From Hyaloscypha bicolor E (lineage: Eukaryota > Ascomycota > Leotiomycetes > Helotiales > Hyaloscyphaceae): 64,000 nt of DNA. This document shows positions 44,559-55,950 of the stretch, in pieces; the stretch's first letter is position 1; every line of letters starts with the position of its first letter. The stretch lies in the NCBI RefSeq assembly GCF_002865645.1, contig NW_020194627.1, positions 62,001 to 126,000 of the forward strand, in the 5' to 3' direction. Under the pieces are notes generated by a model. That model was not told where the DNA came from. It saw only the letters and a program-made list of their open reading frames with translations, and did no database searches. Position numbers and translations under genes: made by a program.

Positions 44559-46771
44559 TGAATCTCCGGTGGTTTCTCGCGCTCCTGGTGCTCTTGTTCT
44601 TCTCACCCAAGGTAAGTTGAAGAATTAGCCATTGTCAAGGAAGTTTTTGTTGGCAAATTTGCAGCCACTCCTGAATCCACTACCGGATACTCGGAGCCTG
44701 GCATCAATGTGGCCATTATGCATGCCCTGAGCAATCCGTTTAGTTCCGGTTCTCTCACCGTCACAAACCAACACATCCGCCTCGCTCTCAACCCGACCCC
44801 TCCGCAACCTCCTCACTCGGAAATCAGCTCACTGAGGGTCTGTTGGCTACGAACGCTCAGTGGTCATCGTCTCTGTTGCTATCGACGTCGAGGCACAGCC
44901 AGATCTTGAGATATTGCTTGATTCGGAAACTTCAATCCCATGGACAACTACAACAACGACTCGCCGCATTGTCAACGTGTCGATCCTCCAGAAGCCAGAC
45001 TTACCCGCGACTTCGGATTCGACCATGCAACTCAATATAAGGATAAACAACTGTATTATGGCTATAGCTCAATCTCAAGGCCAGAGTGATGACTCCGAGG
45101 GTTACCGAACGCTGCTAAACTTATCTACTCCTGAGCGCACTCATACTAAGTAGCTTATTCTTCATATTGCTACTCTTAATGAACATTACGTACCTGGTCC
45201 AGCTCACGAGGTCCTGATGATTAGCAGCCTGGCCATATCAATGGACAGAATTCCGTAGCCCAGCGTCACCCCAGCTTCTTCTCTCACCCAGTCCAAACCC
45301 AGTCAACAAAACCACCAGCAGATTAAACATCGCTCTCCATGGCTCGATCTTGAACGACCTCAATACCACTGTCTCTCATGTCCACTCCGTCCCCAAGGCC
45401 TCGAGCGCTTCCTCCTTTCTCTCTTTCTCTCTCCTCATGGTTACCCACCCACGGTTCCCGACAGCACCCTGAATGATCCTGGATCTATTTGAGTCTCTGT
45501 TGTCCCATATCCAAGTAAAATACAGCACGAGAAACGCTGTCTGCAAAATCTGCAACTTTTAAGCCCTCATGCCACTCTCGCCACACATGGAGTTACCGAT
45601 ACACCCAAATTTACCGGCGATACCTTTGCTATCACACCGAAGACAGATGAACTTACTAGAGCAAAGTGATCAAGCGGTTTGCTGTTGGTCTCAAGAAAGC
45701 TTCCACGTTTTGGCTTCGGCTTTCGCAAGGGGAAGATTGCGGTTGAACACCACTTCTCACTTCGGAAAGAGAGCTCTGCTTCAGATCCTCGAAATTGTAG
45801 TTTATCTCTAAAGAGCATATACCACAGCCGCCTTTCTTGCCGTTTCAATACCAAATAGGGCGTTTAACACCTTCTTTTGACAGTCCTCGAACCTTGCATA
45901 ACACGTTGCAGCAGCGGCTGCTCAGGCGTATGTATTGCAAGCCATCAATCTTACACATGCCTAATCTTCTAGCAGCTTCTCTAGCAAAACTAACATCCTT
46001 GAGCCAAAGACTCCTGCGACAAGGAGAGTTGGCACAGTATGCAGCAAACTTCTCAAAGAATCAAGGCATTGGAGAAGGTGGGAGAGTGTGGGCGGGACAG
46101 CTTCCGGATCTTCTCCAGTCTTGAACCCGACGTCTGCAATCTGTATTCCCTCCCTTTCACCGAAACTTACACCACTTTTCTGTTAATTCGACCTCTGCCT
46201 ATATCATCGGTAATGGCATATCCAATTCTCAGCGTGAGTCAACCTCTTCTCCTGTAATCTCCTCATTGAGCTCTTTGGGCCACAGATGCAAGCTTCACTG
46301 GTCTTGTCGTTATCCTTCCCGACTCAACTCATGCCATCGCCGCTTCTGTCGTTTCCACCTCTGCCTCCACTTCAGTTCCTACTCACGTTGACCCAACCAC
46401 GACAACATGGCCCGATGGTTGCAGCTACCAGATGGTATTTCTCATTTAATTTAACAATGGGTGCACTGCACCTCCTCAAGAACAATCAGCTATAGTTGTC
46501 AGCGCATCCGGAAACACGATCTGAGTGCCTCACTTTGTTGATGGGATCCCTAGAGGGTTATCGACAGCGTGATTATCAAATTTGGTCGAGGTCTCCGCCA
46601 TTCACAATGGCAGCGATCACTGGAGTAGGTTGGTCAAGCATGCTGCCCGAATTTGGAGAATGCCATGATTGCCAATTCGGGTGCTGTCTGGTGCCTTTAC
46701 AGCAAGTACTGTTACCAAGAAATTCTGGCGAATGTCACGCAAACCTTATTCGCAAGGATGTCGAGATATAA
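44559..46771 (+). pseudogene. Decayed coding tract, several frameshifts
   Basis: The tract opens with a hydrophobic N-terminus, MNLRWFLALLVLLFFSP (44559), followed by a donor-like GTAAGT. Protein-like pieces then appear in changing frames: ATPESTTGYSEPGINVAIMH near 44662, VVIVSVAIDVEAQPDLEILL near 44860, and a Ser/Thr-rich extracellular-type piece with TGLVVILPDSTHAIAASVVS near 46290. Stops and frame changes prevent a single product. This looks like one or more secreted or membrane-anchored protein genes in decay. The family is not recognised. Confidence 0.4.
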
Positions 46772-46987
46772 AGCATCATTGAACTTTTCATGATGCTCGA
46801 GCAAAGCCCGCTGAGCACGAAGAGGTTCCTCTCATTTCCCGAGGCGGTTTGCATGTGATTCCAGTGGATTCTTCAACTGAGCGTCGAAGCCAAGAAACTT
46901 GCACTTGCATCAAGCTTTGGTTGCAGTGGAAAGCCGGGATGTTTCAGTACGTACTGTACCCATAATAGCTCGCGGTTGGCCTTGACT

Positions 46988-49480
46988 CAGGCTCGGCAAC
47001 GATTGGCGTTTTGCACTATTGATAATAATCGATACCATAATCGTAAGGTATTAATTATATTAATAGTACAATCGATTATTTAGCGAGCTAATCCCTATAT
47101 ACGTACGATTTTACCCCTTTTCTAATTCCAGAAGGTTCAGAAGTTTAGTAAAGTACTATACTATATATAATAAAGGAAAGGCTCTCTATTATTTACCTAT
47201 TTAAAGAAAGTATCTAGAATTCCAGTCCTTTTCCAGTACTTAAGGCACTCCCGCATCTCAATTATCTCGGCTTCTAGCTATCCCCTATCCCAGCTTACCA
47301 TACGACGAGCCCCTGAAAAGACTCTCTCTGGTTTATTACTTATTAGTACTATTAAGAGGATATTAATAGCCATACGAGAGAGCTTAGGCCAGCGTTACCT
47401 TTGCATATCTTGGCACTACTATGCAAGGGCCCCCTTTTTACCAGAATCATACGATTCCTCTATATTAAAGTCTATATACTCGTCCCTACTTACTGGTCTA
47501 GTAACTAATTAAAGGGCTAAGGCAAGCCGATTATAAGTATCGAGTGCTTCTGGCTCCTGAGAAGAGCTAGTAGTTAGAATAATTAGAGCTTGTGGCCCCT
47601 CGTCCCAATACCTTTCCCAGAGCTTTTTTACCCTTAGTAGAACTAGCTTTATTTACTTCTTTGGCCAGTACGTTTCAATATATCTCGTATGGTATATAGG
47701 GTTCAGAATTAAAGTAGTAGTATAAATAAGAGACATATCTATCTTTATATAGTACTTATTAAATACTATATATATAATATTCAGGTATTAAAAGAAATCT
47801 TGGCTCTTTTTATTCTTTTTCTTTTTATATTTAGTCTATAAAAGTTAATTAAGTAAAGAGAAAGAAGAAAGGAGAGAAAGAAAGGAAAAGAAGTAAGCTT
47901 ATAGTTATTTCTTATAAGTATTTAATTAAAATATCTATTATAAAGAGTATAGTATTAATAAATATAGAATCTCTCTCTATAGCAAAAGTAGCTTATAAGA
48001 AGGAACTAAGGAATTCCTTAATTATATAAAGCTTTTTCTAGTCTTAGTAACTTAAAAGATCTAGTTCCAGCTTTTTCTTATAGTTCTGGTAATACTTTTC
48101 TACTATAGGCCTTAAATTAAGAAGTATAAAAAGTATATTATACTAGCTATTCTACCTTATTTAATTATCTATTAGAATTAGCCTTTTTATAAGAGCTTTA
48201 AAGGCTGCCATATAGCCTGGTAATCTATAAATATAAATAATAATATTATACGCTTAGCTAAGTAGTTCCAAGAGCCTAAACTTGGCCCTAATTATTTCCT
48301 TATCCGCAAGCTCTCTAGTTTCTTTCTGGCCATTATATAATTTAAGCTTTTCTGCTCTAATTATATCTATAAATAGGAAGGCTTAAATAATAAGATTAAT
48401 AATATGGCTAATATAGCGAACTTACTATTTCTTTATATTTTACTTCCTATTATATAACTTTACTAAAAAGGCTTGAATATATTAATAAAAAATATTATTT
48501 AAGGAAATATTATTAGTAATAATAGCCCTAAGCTTTTATATAATACCGTAATCCTCAAGAATAGAATAAAGAATAGAGAACTAGTTCTCTTTATTATAGC
48601 TAGATATTCTCTAGAAAGTAAGAAGAGCTTTTTGCTTCTTATAATTATATATAGTAAAGTATATATAAACTACTAGAAAAAGTAATTAATTTAGGGAGAT
48701 CCAAATATCGAGCGAAATATGGATAAGTAAGATTACTAATTAAAGGGTCTTTTATATAATAATCTTATACTTTCTCTAAGCTTCTTTAACTTTATTATAA
48801 ACTCTAGAATAAGAGGTTATAATCTTGCTCTTATAAGCTCGATTTAGAATTTGGCAAAAGGTATAAAATTCCGGCTATTTAATAAGACTAAAAGACAGAT
48901 TCCGTATAATAATTAGAGAGATTAGAGCTTTAGTAATAACTACTATATTAAGGCAGGCTCCAAGGACCTTATTATTAAACTCTTTAATCCTATTTCCCTC
49001 CTTAGCTTAAGCTTTATACCAGAGTTATTTGAGTTACTAGTTTATAATAATTTGGCTCTTACTTTTAGCCTTTAATATTATAATTTAGTAGTAGCGGCTT
49101 AAATAATCCCCTATATTTCTTAATATTCATATATTATATGGCTCAGTTTTATAAAGGGTATAATAAAGAATGTCTTACTTAAGATTATCTGGAGTAGGAA
49201 TATAATAAAATTCCTAATAAGGTGCTCTTAACTTTGATATATCTAGAGTACTTGGAGTGGAATCTACTAAAACTAATTATGTAAATAATAAATCTGGTTT
49301 AAATAAAGAAGACATTTTGATAATATCTTTGGAAAAAAATTAGTGTACGAGGCAGGGAAAATAGAGAGAAGAAGAGAGAGAGAGAGAAGAAAAAAATGGG
49401 GGGATACAGGGTAAAAGCGGTAGAATAATCATTTAGTAATCGATTACTAATCGATTACTCAGCAATCGTTGCCGAGCCTG
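46988..49480. mobile_element. hAT element, RIP-damaged, 8-bp TSD
   Basis: The ends are exact 18-bp inverted repeats, CAGGCTCGGCAACGATTG, at 46988-47005 and 49463-49480. They are flanked by the identical octamer CCTTGACT at 46980-46987 and 49481-49488. Length (2493 bp), 8-bp duplication, CAG-type termini and the internal dimerisation-domain relic all fit the hAT superfamily. Inner sequence near both ends carries repeated AATCGATTA-type words, possible transposase-binding sites. Confidence 0.92.
47210..49300 (-). pseudogene. hAT transposase relic
   Basis: The C-terminal hAT dimerisation domain is readable on the minus strand at about 47219-47406. It includes WPKLSRMAINIL, SNKPERVFSGARRMVSWDRG, one in-frame TAG, then LEAEIIEMRECLKYWKRTGI. 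Upstream (47400-49300) the sequence is AT-rich and the catalytic core cannot be followed through the stops. The gene is dead. The pattern of TAG and TAA fits RIP. Confidence 0.8.
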
Positions 49481-49854
49481 CCTTGACTAACAGACTTAAA
49501 GGGAAGCCAACCTTAACGAATCGGCTGAGACTGTTCATCATTGGGACCAGGAACAACGCTCCCAGACTTCGGCCTCGGACTATGTATATGATCCAGGTAG
49601 AAACTCTCTGCCACCACCTGTTCCGCAAACCACTGAGTCGCCGCAGGTTCAAGCTCTCTATTGCCTTCGCCGTTAGTTCTTTCGGACGACAACGATGGCG
49701 CCAAGCAAATTAATGATGATACTGGAGCGCAAGACAATGGCATTGCTAAACATGGTGAAGCATGGGTCCGAGCCCATGGAGGTCATCGAGAGTCGCGATC
49801 AAGAGGACAAGGAGTGTGAGCATGCCAGTGCTGAGAAGGTCGAAAAGAGCCGAG

Positions 49855-50098
49855 TAGCGCATACGATGGAGAGAAGAACGCTTTTGATGAAGCCAGGGAG
49901 CAGTCTCGACTCACCAGACAACTGCCAATACAAGCCTTGCGTTACTTTGCAGAACTTGGCTGGACTCACAAGTGTGAAATCTCAGATAGACAGAAGTACC
50001 TCGATCTCGCTGGCGTTGGTCAATATCCTGGATTCCGCGCCTTCGAAAGTCATAATTTAGCTGTGACAAGCCAACCCGGTCGGGGAACCCTGTTATAA
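49855..50098 (+). pseudogene. Coding relic next to the hAT element
   Basis: One frame gives about 80 protein-like codons ending at TAA 50096-50098, with FDEAREQSRLTRQLPIQALR followed by an FAELGW segment. Upstream the frame is closed by TGA codons, while another frame is open from 49695, so a frameshift is likely. The family is not recognised. Confidence 0.35.
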
Positions 50099-50144
50099 CT
50101 TTCATACTTTCTCTCTCATTTCATAATCGTAAGTCTTATTAGTA

Positions 50145-50765
50145 ATGAATAATCTGTCGATTGGTGACACTGGAAGCAGCAAAGACTTCTCATTTACTGC
50201 TCACGCCGTTAATTCGTTCGGAGTGAGGAATGCTGGTACTGAGAAGGTGGAAGGAGCGCCGAATGGTGTAGAAGGCAGTGAGAAGAGCGCCTTCAATGAG
50301 GTCAAGGAAGCAACCTTAACGAATCTGCTGAGGCTTCCCTACACCGCAATCAAGCGCGTCTCACTCAACCACGTCGTCGCATTGCCACCTCTGCTTTCAT
50401 CACTGTGGTTCTCTCTTCTTCTATTCCCAACATTAGCCAAACCTTTGTCACTCTCTCGGATTGGTTCATTATCCTTCAGCGAGAATAATCGGGGTTCACG
50501 AGAAGCAATAACTTGTAAGACTTACTACCTTTGTATTGGCATGCTTTCCTACCAGACATGGGTGCAGAGGCTTCGCGACTGCTGGCTCCTTCATTGGAAT
50601 TTGTATCTCCCTTATCCAGCAAACCTTTCTATAGTAATCTCGAAAGTTCCCCAGAAGCATGGTACCGGCCTCATTCCAGCACCTCATTCAACGCCGATAC
50701 GGTCGAGCCAGAGAACTTGTACCAGAGACGCCGTTCGGGACTGCAGAAGTCTCATCAAAAGCTGA
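50145..50765 (+). CDS. Hypothetical protein, doubtful
   Basis: A 206-codon frame begins MNNLSIGDTGSSKDFSFTAH. Only the first 70 codons look coding; the rest is Trp/Cys/Ser-rich and unlike a normal protein, and better pieces continue in other frames up to 50889. A short sequence near 50318 (CCTTAACGAATC) repeats one at 49509, so the two relics may derive from one duplicated gene. Confidence 0.25.
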   Translation: MNNLSIGDTGSSKDFSFTAHAVNSFGVRNAGTEKVEGAPNGVEGSEKSAFNEVKEATLTNLLRLPYTAIKRVSLNHVVALPPLLSSLWFSLLLFPTLAKPLSLSRIGSLSFSENNRGSREAITCKTYYLCIGMLSYQTWVQRLRDCWLLHWNLYLPYPANLSIVISKVPQKHGTGLIPAPHSTPIRSSQRTCTRDAVRDCRSLIKS

Positions 50766-51250
50766 GACAAAAAAGATCACAAAAGATGTTAATTTCTACA
50801 CCTCTGACCAGGTCTCCCAGTCTCAGTGTCAAGCAATAAAACGTTGGGAGACTGCGTCACAGCAGTCTGTTAATTGCTCTGCCAGGTAATGATTCAAGTA
50901 ACGCGGTGGGCGCCAGTATACTTCTCCATCATAAGTGCAATGTTGTTTTACGCATTTTGACTGTTTGAGCCCATTGACAACTCTTGAACAGAATATTGAA
51001 TATAATGTTGAGTCGATAGAATGGCGTTCATTTGAGTATTTCGAGACGCGCTGTTGAGTACTTTTGGCTTCTATGGACAAAGAGTTGTGGCTTTGGGAAG
51101 CTCGTTCTGGGAAAGGATGCCTCAATCATGCGCAGTCAGGTCTTGTAACAAAAACATTGTTTGCCATTTTATAACCTGGTTGATCTTGTTGATCTTTCGC
51201 ATCAAGTGAGGGACTCCGGCTCTTTTTCTGCAAACCAAAGCTATTAAAGC
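50766..51250. other. Intergenic, left of the Tc1/mariner element
   Basis: Short overlapping frames only. Nothing recognised. Confidence 0.35.
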
Positions 51251-51252
51251 TA

Positions 51253-53051
51253 CGGAGACAGCGGCATAAAGTAACGGGAATACAGGGCATATTTCATAAT
51301 ACATTAATAAAAGCCACTAATAGGCCTTATAGGTCTTAGTTTTATCTCCCCATAATAATATCCTAGTCCCTATAAGCCCTGTAAGGGTCCCCTAAAGCGA
51401 TTAATTAACCCCGCACCCCCTCAAAAGAAGTAAATAGGAGCCAAAGTATCTTTATAATCTTCTATAGATTATAAAACTTCCCTTAGTAATATAATTTGTG
51501 GGCCGGTATATTGTTCTCTTATATAATTATATCAGGGTAATCCTTTTGGTACTCTCTTATAAAGGGCAAGAGCTTCTCAATTAATTTCCTCTTCTAATAT
51601 TAATACTAATTGATTCCTTCTTGTCTATTCTTTATAACAAAGGCTCTAGTCTTCTTATTATGCTTTTATACCTTTTGTATATCTCCTGGTACCAGGCCAT
51701 AAATCTTTTTCTAATCCCTTAGCCACTTCCTTTACTCTTTCTCCTACTTTTGTTTATTAGCCTTTTCAATTAACGAATTCCTCGTATTAAGATCAGCTTT
51801 ATACTCTCTCTTTTTCTCTATAGCCTCCTTTTCTCATATATAATAAGGCCCCTTTTTATTAAAAGAAAAAGCTCCCCAAAATATAAACTCAGAAAAGCCC
51901 TTCTACCTTCTTTATATATAATGCTTATTATATGCTTCTCCAGGTAATCTCTATATATGTCTCTTGCCTCTTATATCTCCTAATTATACTATAGTCTCGT
52001 CTATAAAAATCATATTTTTCCAGTCTTCTAATATCTAGTATACTCGCTCCAAGTACTAGTCCAATCGCTCCTTTTTATTAAATTTATTTAATCCAGGCTT
52101 TACTATTAATTTATACTGAGAATAGCCTGCTTGCTTGAGGACTTTCCAGATAGTTCTGGGAGTAATTTCATACCCGTACTTTCTTACTTCCTTTATAATT
52201 ATAGTATAAGAAAAGCCTCTTATAGTCGAGTTCTGAAGTATAATCTTTAAAATATACTTAATCGCATTAATCAAAATTAGAGGTCTTCCAGATTATAATA
52301 TATTTAGGATATAACTTGTTTCCAAGGGTATATCCTTATTCTCTCTCTAGCCATACTCTCTAGTAATAGTATATAATTAATAAACGGTTATTTTGGGTAC
52401 TCCTATAGCGTTTTTGATCTGAGCCGGAGTTTTTCTATCCTCAAGTATATAAATTGCCTTGATTCTCGTACTAGTAAAATGCTCTTTATATATGGTAATA
52501 GAAATAATAAGTTCAGTTAAGGGTACAGGTTATATGGGAAGTATCAAAAGTAGTAGGCTTAAATTATTGTCTTTATTCTCGTCTTCTGAATTAGTAGGTA
52601 AATTATACCATATATTATCTTTATCTTTAGTATACTTATCAGAATACTCGTCATTAGACAAATCAGGAGGTAACGAGAGCTCTAATTGCCTATTTAATAA
52701 ATCAGGAAAGTCAAAAAGACCTCTAAAAGTAGCTATAATAAATTGAAGTAAGAGTAAAGAAGAATAAAGGATATAGGAGAGCTTAATAGGGGGGTAAAAG
52801 CTTAATTTACCCTGCTACCGATTACGGACGCACGTCTAAAAATATAGGGGCTAAGGCCCTATAGAATGCTGTGGCTTAATATAACGTCCTAATCGAGCTA
52901 TAGGAGGTTTCAGTAAGCCTTCAGGGGTCTTATGGCCTTGACTCAGTGTAATTACAGTGGCTGCAGGGCCAAGTGAGACACTACAGGGCATATTAGAGGC
53001 CCTAGAATTATGCATGCCCTGTATTCCCGTCACTTTATGCCGCTGTCTCCG
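51253..53051. mobile_element. Tc1/mariner element with about 38-bp TIRs, TA TSD
   Basis: The ends are inverted repeats starting CGGAGACAGCGGCATAAAGT at 51253 and matching in reverse complement up to 53051, with one mismatch in about 38 bp. TA flanks both sides (51251-51252 and 53052-53053), the duplication diagnostic of this superfamily. The 1.8-kb interior is AT-rich and carries a minus-strand transposase relic. Confidence 0.88.
51480..52510 (-). pseudogene. Tc1/mariner transposase relic
   Basis: On the minus strand one reads a helix-turn-helix region (TRIKAIYILEDRKTPAQIKN followed by AIGVPKITVY), a second DNA-binding segment (52056-52274 frame), and the first catalytic Asp in MIFIDET near 51995-52015. 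Further on, PAHK near 51490-51507 marks the second catalytic block. The residue expected to be Asp there reads Asn (ENNIPAH). I cannot find the third acidic residue or the SPDLNPIE-type motif. Several TAG and TAA interrupt the frame. It is inactive. Confidence 0.78.
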
Positions 53052-53053
53052 TA

Positions 53054-54400
53054 CCCGCCCTTTCATGACCTGCCTGGCCCCAAAGCGTTTAAGCGACCCT
53101 CTCCACACGAGTGATGCCTTGGTGTCTCGCTACCCCAACCATACAATACATATAACTTCAACGCGCCGGCATTCCTCTGCCGCTGGAACTGACATGTTGG
53201 ATTGTACAGGGAAAAGGGACGTCGTGTTGAGCGATGGGCAGCGGTAGCCGCGATCAACGTAGGGGAAACGTTGCCTTCCATCTTCCGGCGTGAAAAGTGG
53301 TACAGTGAGAAGCAATTGGACCATAGCCACTACCGGTACTTAAAGACGGCGACAAATTATTAATTAAGCAGTTTATGATATAGTTACAAGTGAACTTACG
53401 AGTGCTATCAACCGGAGCTTGCATATTTGGACCCGGGGAAGGGAGGATTGTAGATGCATGACCACGTTCAAATTAGGCAGCTTTCAAGTGACACCATTGA
53501 GCCATTGAGGCAATTGGTGGGCGAGCGGAAGTGCAGTTGCTCCTTTGGAGGCTCTGGGAAAAGACTTGAGGATAGTTGAACAGTTTTGGATCCCAGGTAT
53601 GTTGGTAACCCACTTTAACAATCTGCGCTCGTCAGAGGGCGAAGCCAGATACAAGTGCTCGAAAATCTGAGATGTCGCGTCCAGGTAGTAATCCTGGACC
53701 AGCCCAGCTTTGAGGATTACTCCGTCGAGGGCGCTATCGGCTTGTGAAATTAAATAAATTCGGAGTGACGTTCAAATATCGCGAGAGAAGGAGGTACTTC
53801 AAATCAGTAGGACAATCATTTCTAAGAAGACATTAGATGTGGTTTTGGCCGCTTGAAAAACGTACAGTCTGGTGCGGAATGATTGAGGGTGGGACCATCA
53901 GGTTCGAACATGGTGAAGCACTACAAATATCTATGTGCTCAGACTCAAAAATCGTAATTTCATTTCCTCATGATAAAATTGATAACGCAAAGTTGTAGGG
54001 AAAGCTGCAATGGATGCAAAGAGAGGCAGATATCGTAGATGCCAGCTGCAAATACGGGCAAGTGACAGTGAACGCGATGTAATTGCTGTGCAAGATCCAC
54101 GCCACTGTTGTGCTAGATGAAAGAACGTTGTGTATATTCGATGCTCTCGATGATCAAATTTGGGTTATGGGCGGTGTGGATGTTGGTGGTGGCATGATTA
54201 TTGCATCAACTGCGCAACAAATATTATCATTTTACTCCTCATCTACTTCTGTAATATAGGGCGAGACGAAGGGGCCGTTGTTGGAGAACGGAGAACTAGC
54301 GTGGCTCGACAGAGGAAATTGGCGCAGAGGTCAGAGCTGAATTGGGGAAGGACGCAAGCAGGGACGTGCTAGGAGTCCGAATGAGAGTATTCGAAGCAAA
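53054..54400. other. Intergenic, no supported gene
   Basis: Small frames on both strands at 53063-53330 and 54160-54372 have no motifs. Composition is normal. Nothing else recognised. Confidence 0.4.
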
Positions 54401-54715
54401 CTAGCTACGAATCGTGGACAAGTCGGAGAGCGGGAACGAGAGACCTGGAGGAGGACGCTTAGCATGTTGGATAGTAGGTTCGACAGCGTTCTGTGTGAGG
54501 GCTGGTAGGCGAAATGTGATGGACTTCGCCAGGCGTCCACTTCCTTCGTCAAAGCCGATCACTCCGGAATCTGGTCTGTTGATTTGTTGTGGGCGATGAT
54601 GGCGGGAGGGTTGAGTTGGTCTATTTCCATAGATCGCAGAGCCTGACAAGTCGCTGTTGGAAATGCTGACACCGTTTTGACGGCACAACTCCTTGATAAC
54701 TTGCTCCAGGGGCTG
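54401..54715 (-). pseudogene. Possible last exon of an unknown gene
   Basis: An acceptor-like CAG precedes a frame starting QPLEQVIKELCRQNGVSISN that stays open for 105 codons to the stop at 54401. The second half is Pro/Ser/Arg-rich. No matching upstream exon is identified on the minus strand. It may be the remaining 3' end of a decayed gene or an unrecognised small gene. Confidence 0.3.
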
Positions 54716-55492
54716 CTGGTTCTATGTCAATGTGTTTGAAGGAGGTTGGGGGGGGGTTCCCTCCTCGAACGGAGAGCCGAAGAACTGCACAGAGAGCGAA
54801 AGTGGTATGAGGTCAATTCGCTATGGAGAATAAACAATTCGGAGAGCAATGCACGAGAGATGTTGGGGAGATCTCTAGTCTCGATGTGATTCAAGAGGCA
54901 GTGGTGGTTTCGCCGAGCCCTTTCCCATCATAAGTTGACAACACGTCCTCTGCTGACAGCAAGGGTCAAATCTTCAGCGACTGGTATTCAAGGCTGGCTG
55001 TGCTGCAATTCTTTTTTTTAGGGCAGCTTCCGCCCTCGAACTTGATTTAACCAGGACAAACTCACTCGTGTACATGTAGCTCCAAGTCGTAGGCGATGGC
55101 GCAGGAAGCTTCTGTCGGAAGTGACATGGTTGAAGTAGTGGCCACGAAGCTCAGATTATTGTTGTTCCGTCATAATGAGTGCTCGCCTGGATCTCCGCTT
55201 GCTACTAAGGTTGAAGTCTGTTCTCCTCGAGGAGGTTCGGTGAAAGACTTCCTCGGAATTGAACAGGAGATCGCCCAGCAGTTCTGTTTCTGTCGTGGTC
55301 GTTGGGACGCAGATCCTTGATCGGTCTGAATATTCATGGCTCCAATGTGTCTTCCTCTTAACCTCAGTATCCAAGCCGCTCCCCGGCTTCCTGGCATCTG
55401 AGCGAGCGGAGATCCTCTCAAGTTCTGTGCACCGGGATAGCCAACTCTTTATCAACCCTCTCTAAAACATCCAGTAATGCTTTCCCCAGGTT
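54716..55492. other. Intergenic, unresolved frames
   Basis: Minus frame 55156-55455 and plus frame 55096-55320 overlap on opposite strands without motifs. A run of G residues lies near 54750. Confidence 0.35.
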
Positions 55493-55950
55493 CTAAAAGT
55501 TCATGTTCGTCGCTAGCTTTGTCTTTTTCCTCTTCAATCTACCAATGCCCGTCGCGAGGTTGAGAATTAGCTCACCCAATCCAGTTCCATTCCTCGCACT
55601 CACTTCCACAGACTTGCATCTCAAGTGTTTTGCCAATTGACGGCCGGCGGCCTCGACAACTTCCCGCTCGTCAACATCATCGCATTTATTCCCCACAATG
55701 ACCACCGGTCTACTTGATCTTCCTGCCCTTCGAATCTCGGAGTGGTAGCTTTGATGTTGTCGAACGAGGCTTTGGAGGTAACGTCGTAAACGAACATAAA
55801 GTCTTCAGCTGTTTGGATGACACGATCGTCGAGATCGGATAGCTAGTCTAAAGTGATGGAGATCCTGAGGTCTTCGAGCTCGATTTTGTGTGTTTCGTCG
55901 TTGATGGTTATTTCTTGGCTATCGCGATCCCAGCCTGGGTCGTAGAAGTA
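55493..55950 (-). pseudogene. Ras-like small GTPase pseudogene
   Basis: The minus strand carries the body of a Ras-superfamily GTPase: the effector-like YDPGWDRDSQEI, then EDFMFVYDVTSKASFDNI, then VVIVGNKCDDVDEREVVEAA containing the G4 motif NKCD, then the G5-like EVSARNGTGL. It has an in-frame TAG at 55843-55845, where CAG may have stood, and a one-base frameshift near 55770 between FDNI and the G4 region. The P-loop exon (GxxxxGKS/T) and a DTAG-type G3 motif are absent. The gene ends KRKKTKLATNMNF without a CAAX box. It is not functional. Confidence 0.72.

Noticed and set aside
54160..54372. 70-codon Cys/Trp-rich plus frame
   Set aside because: Improbable composition and no supporting signal.
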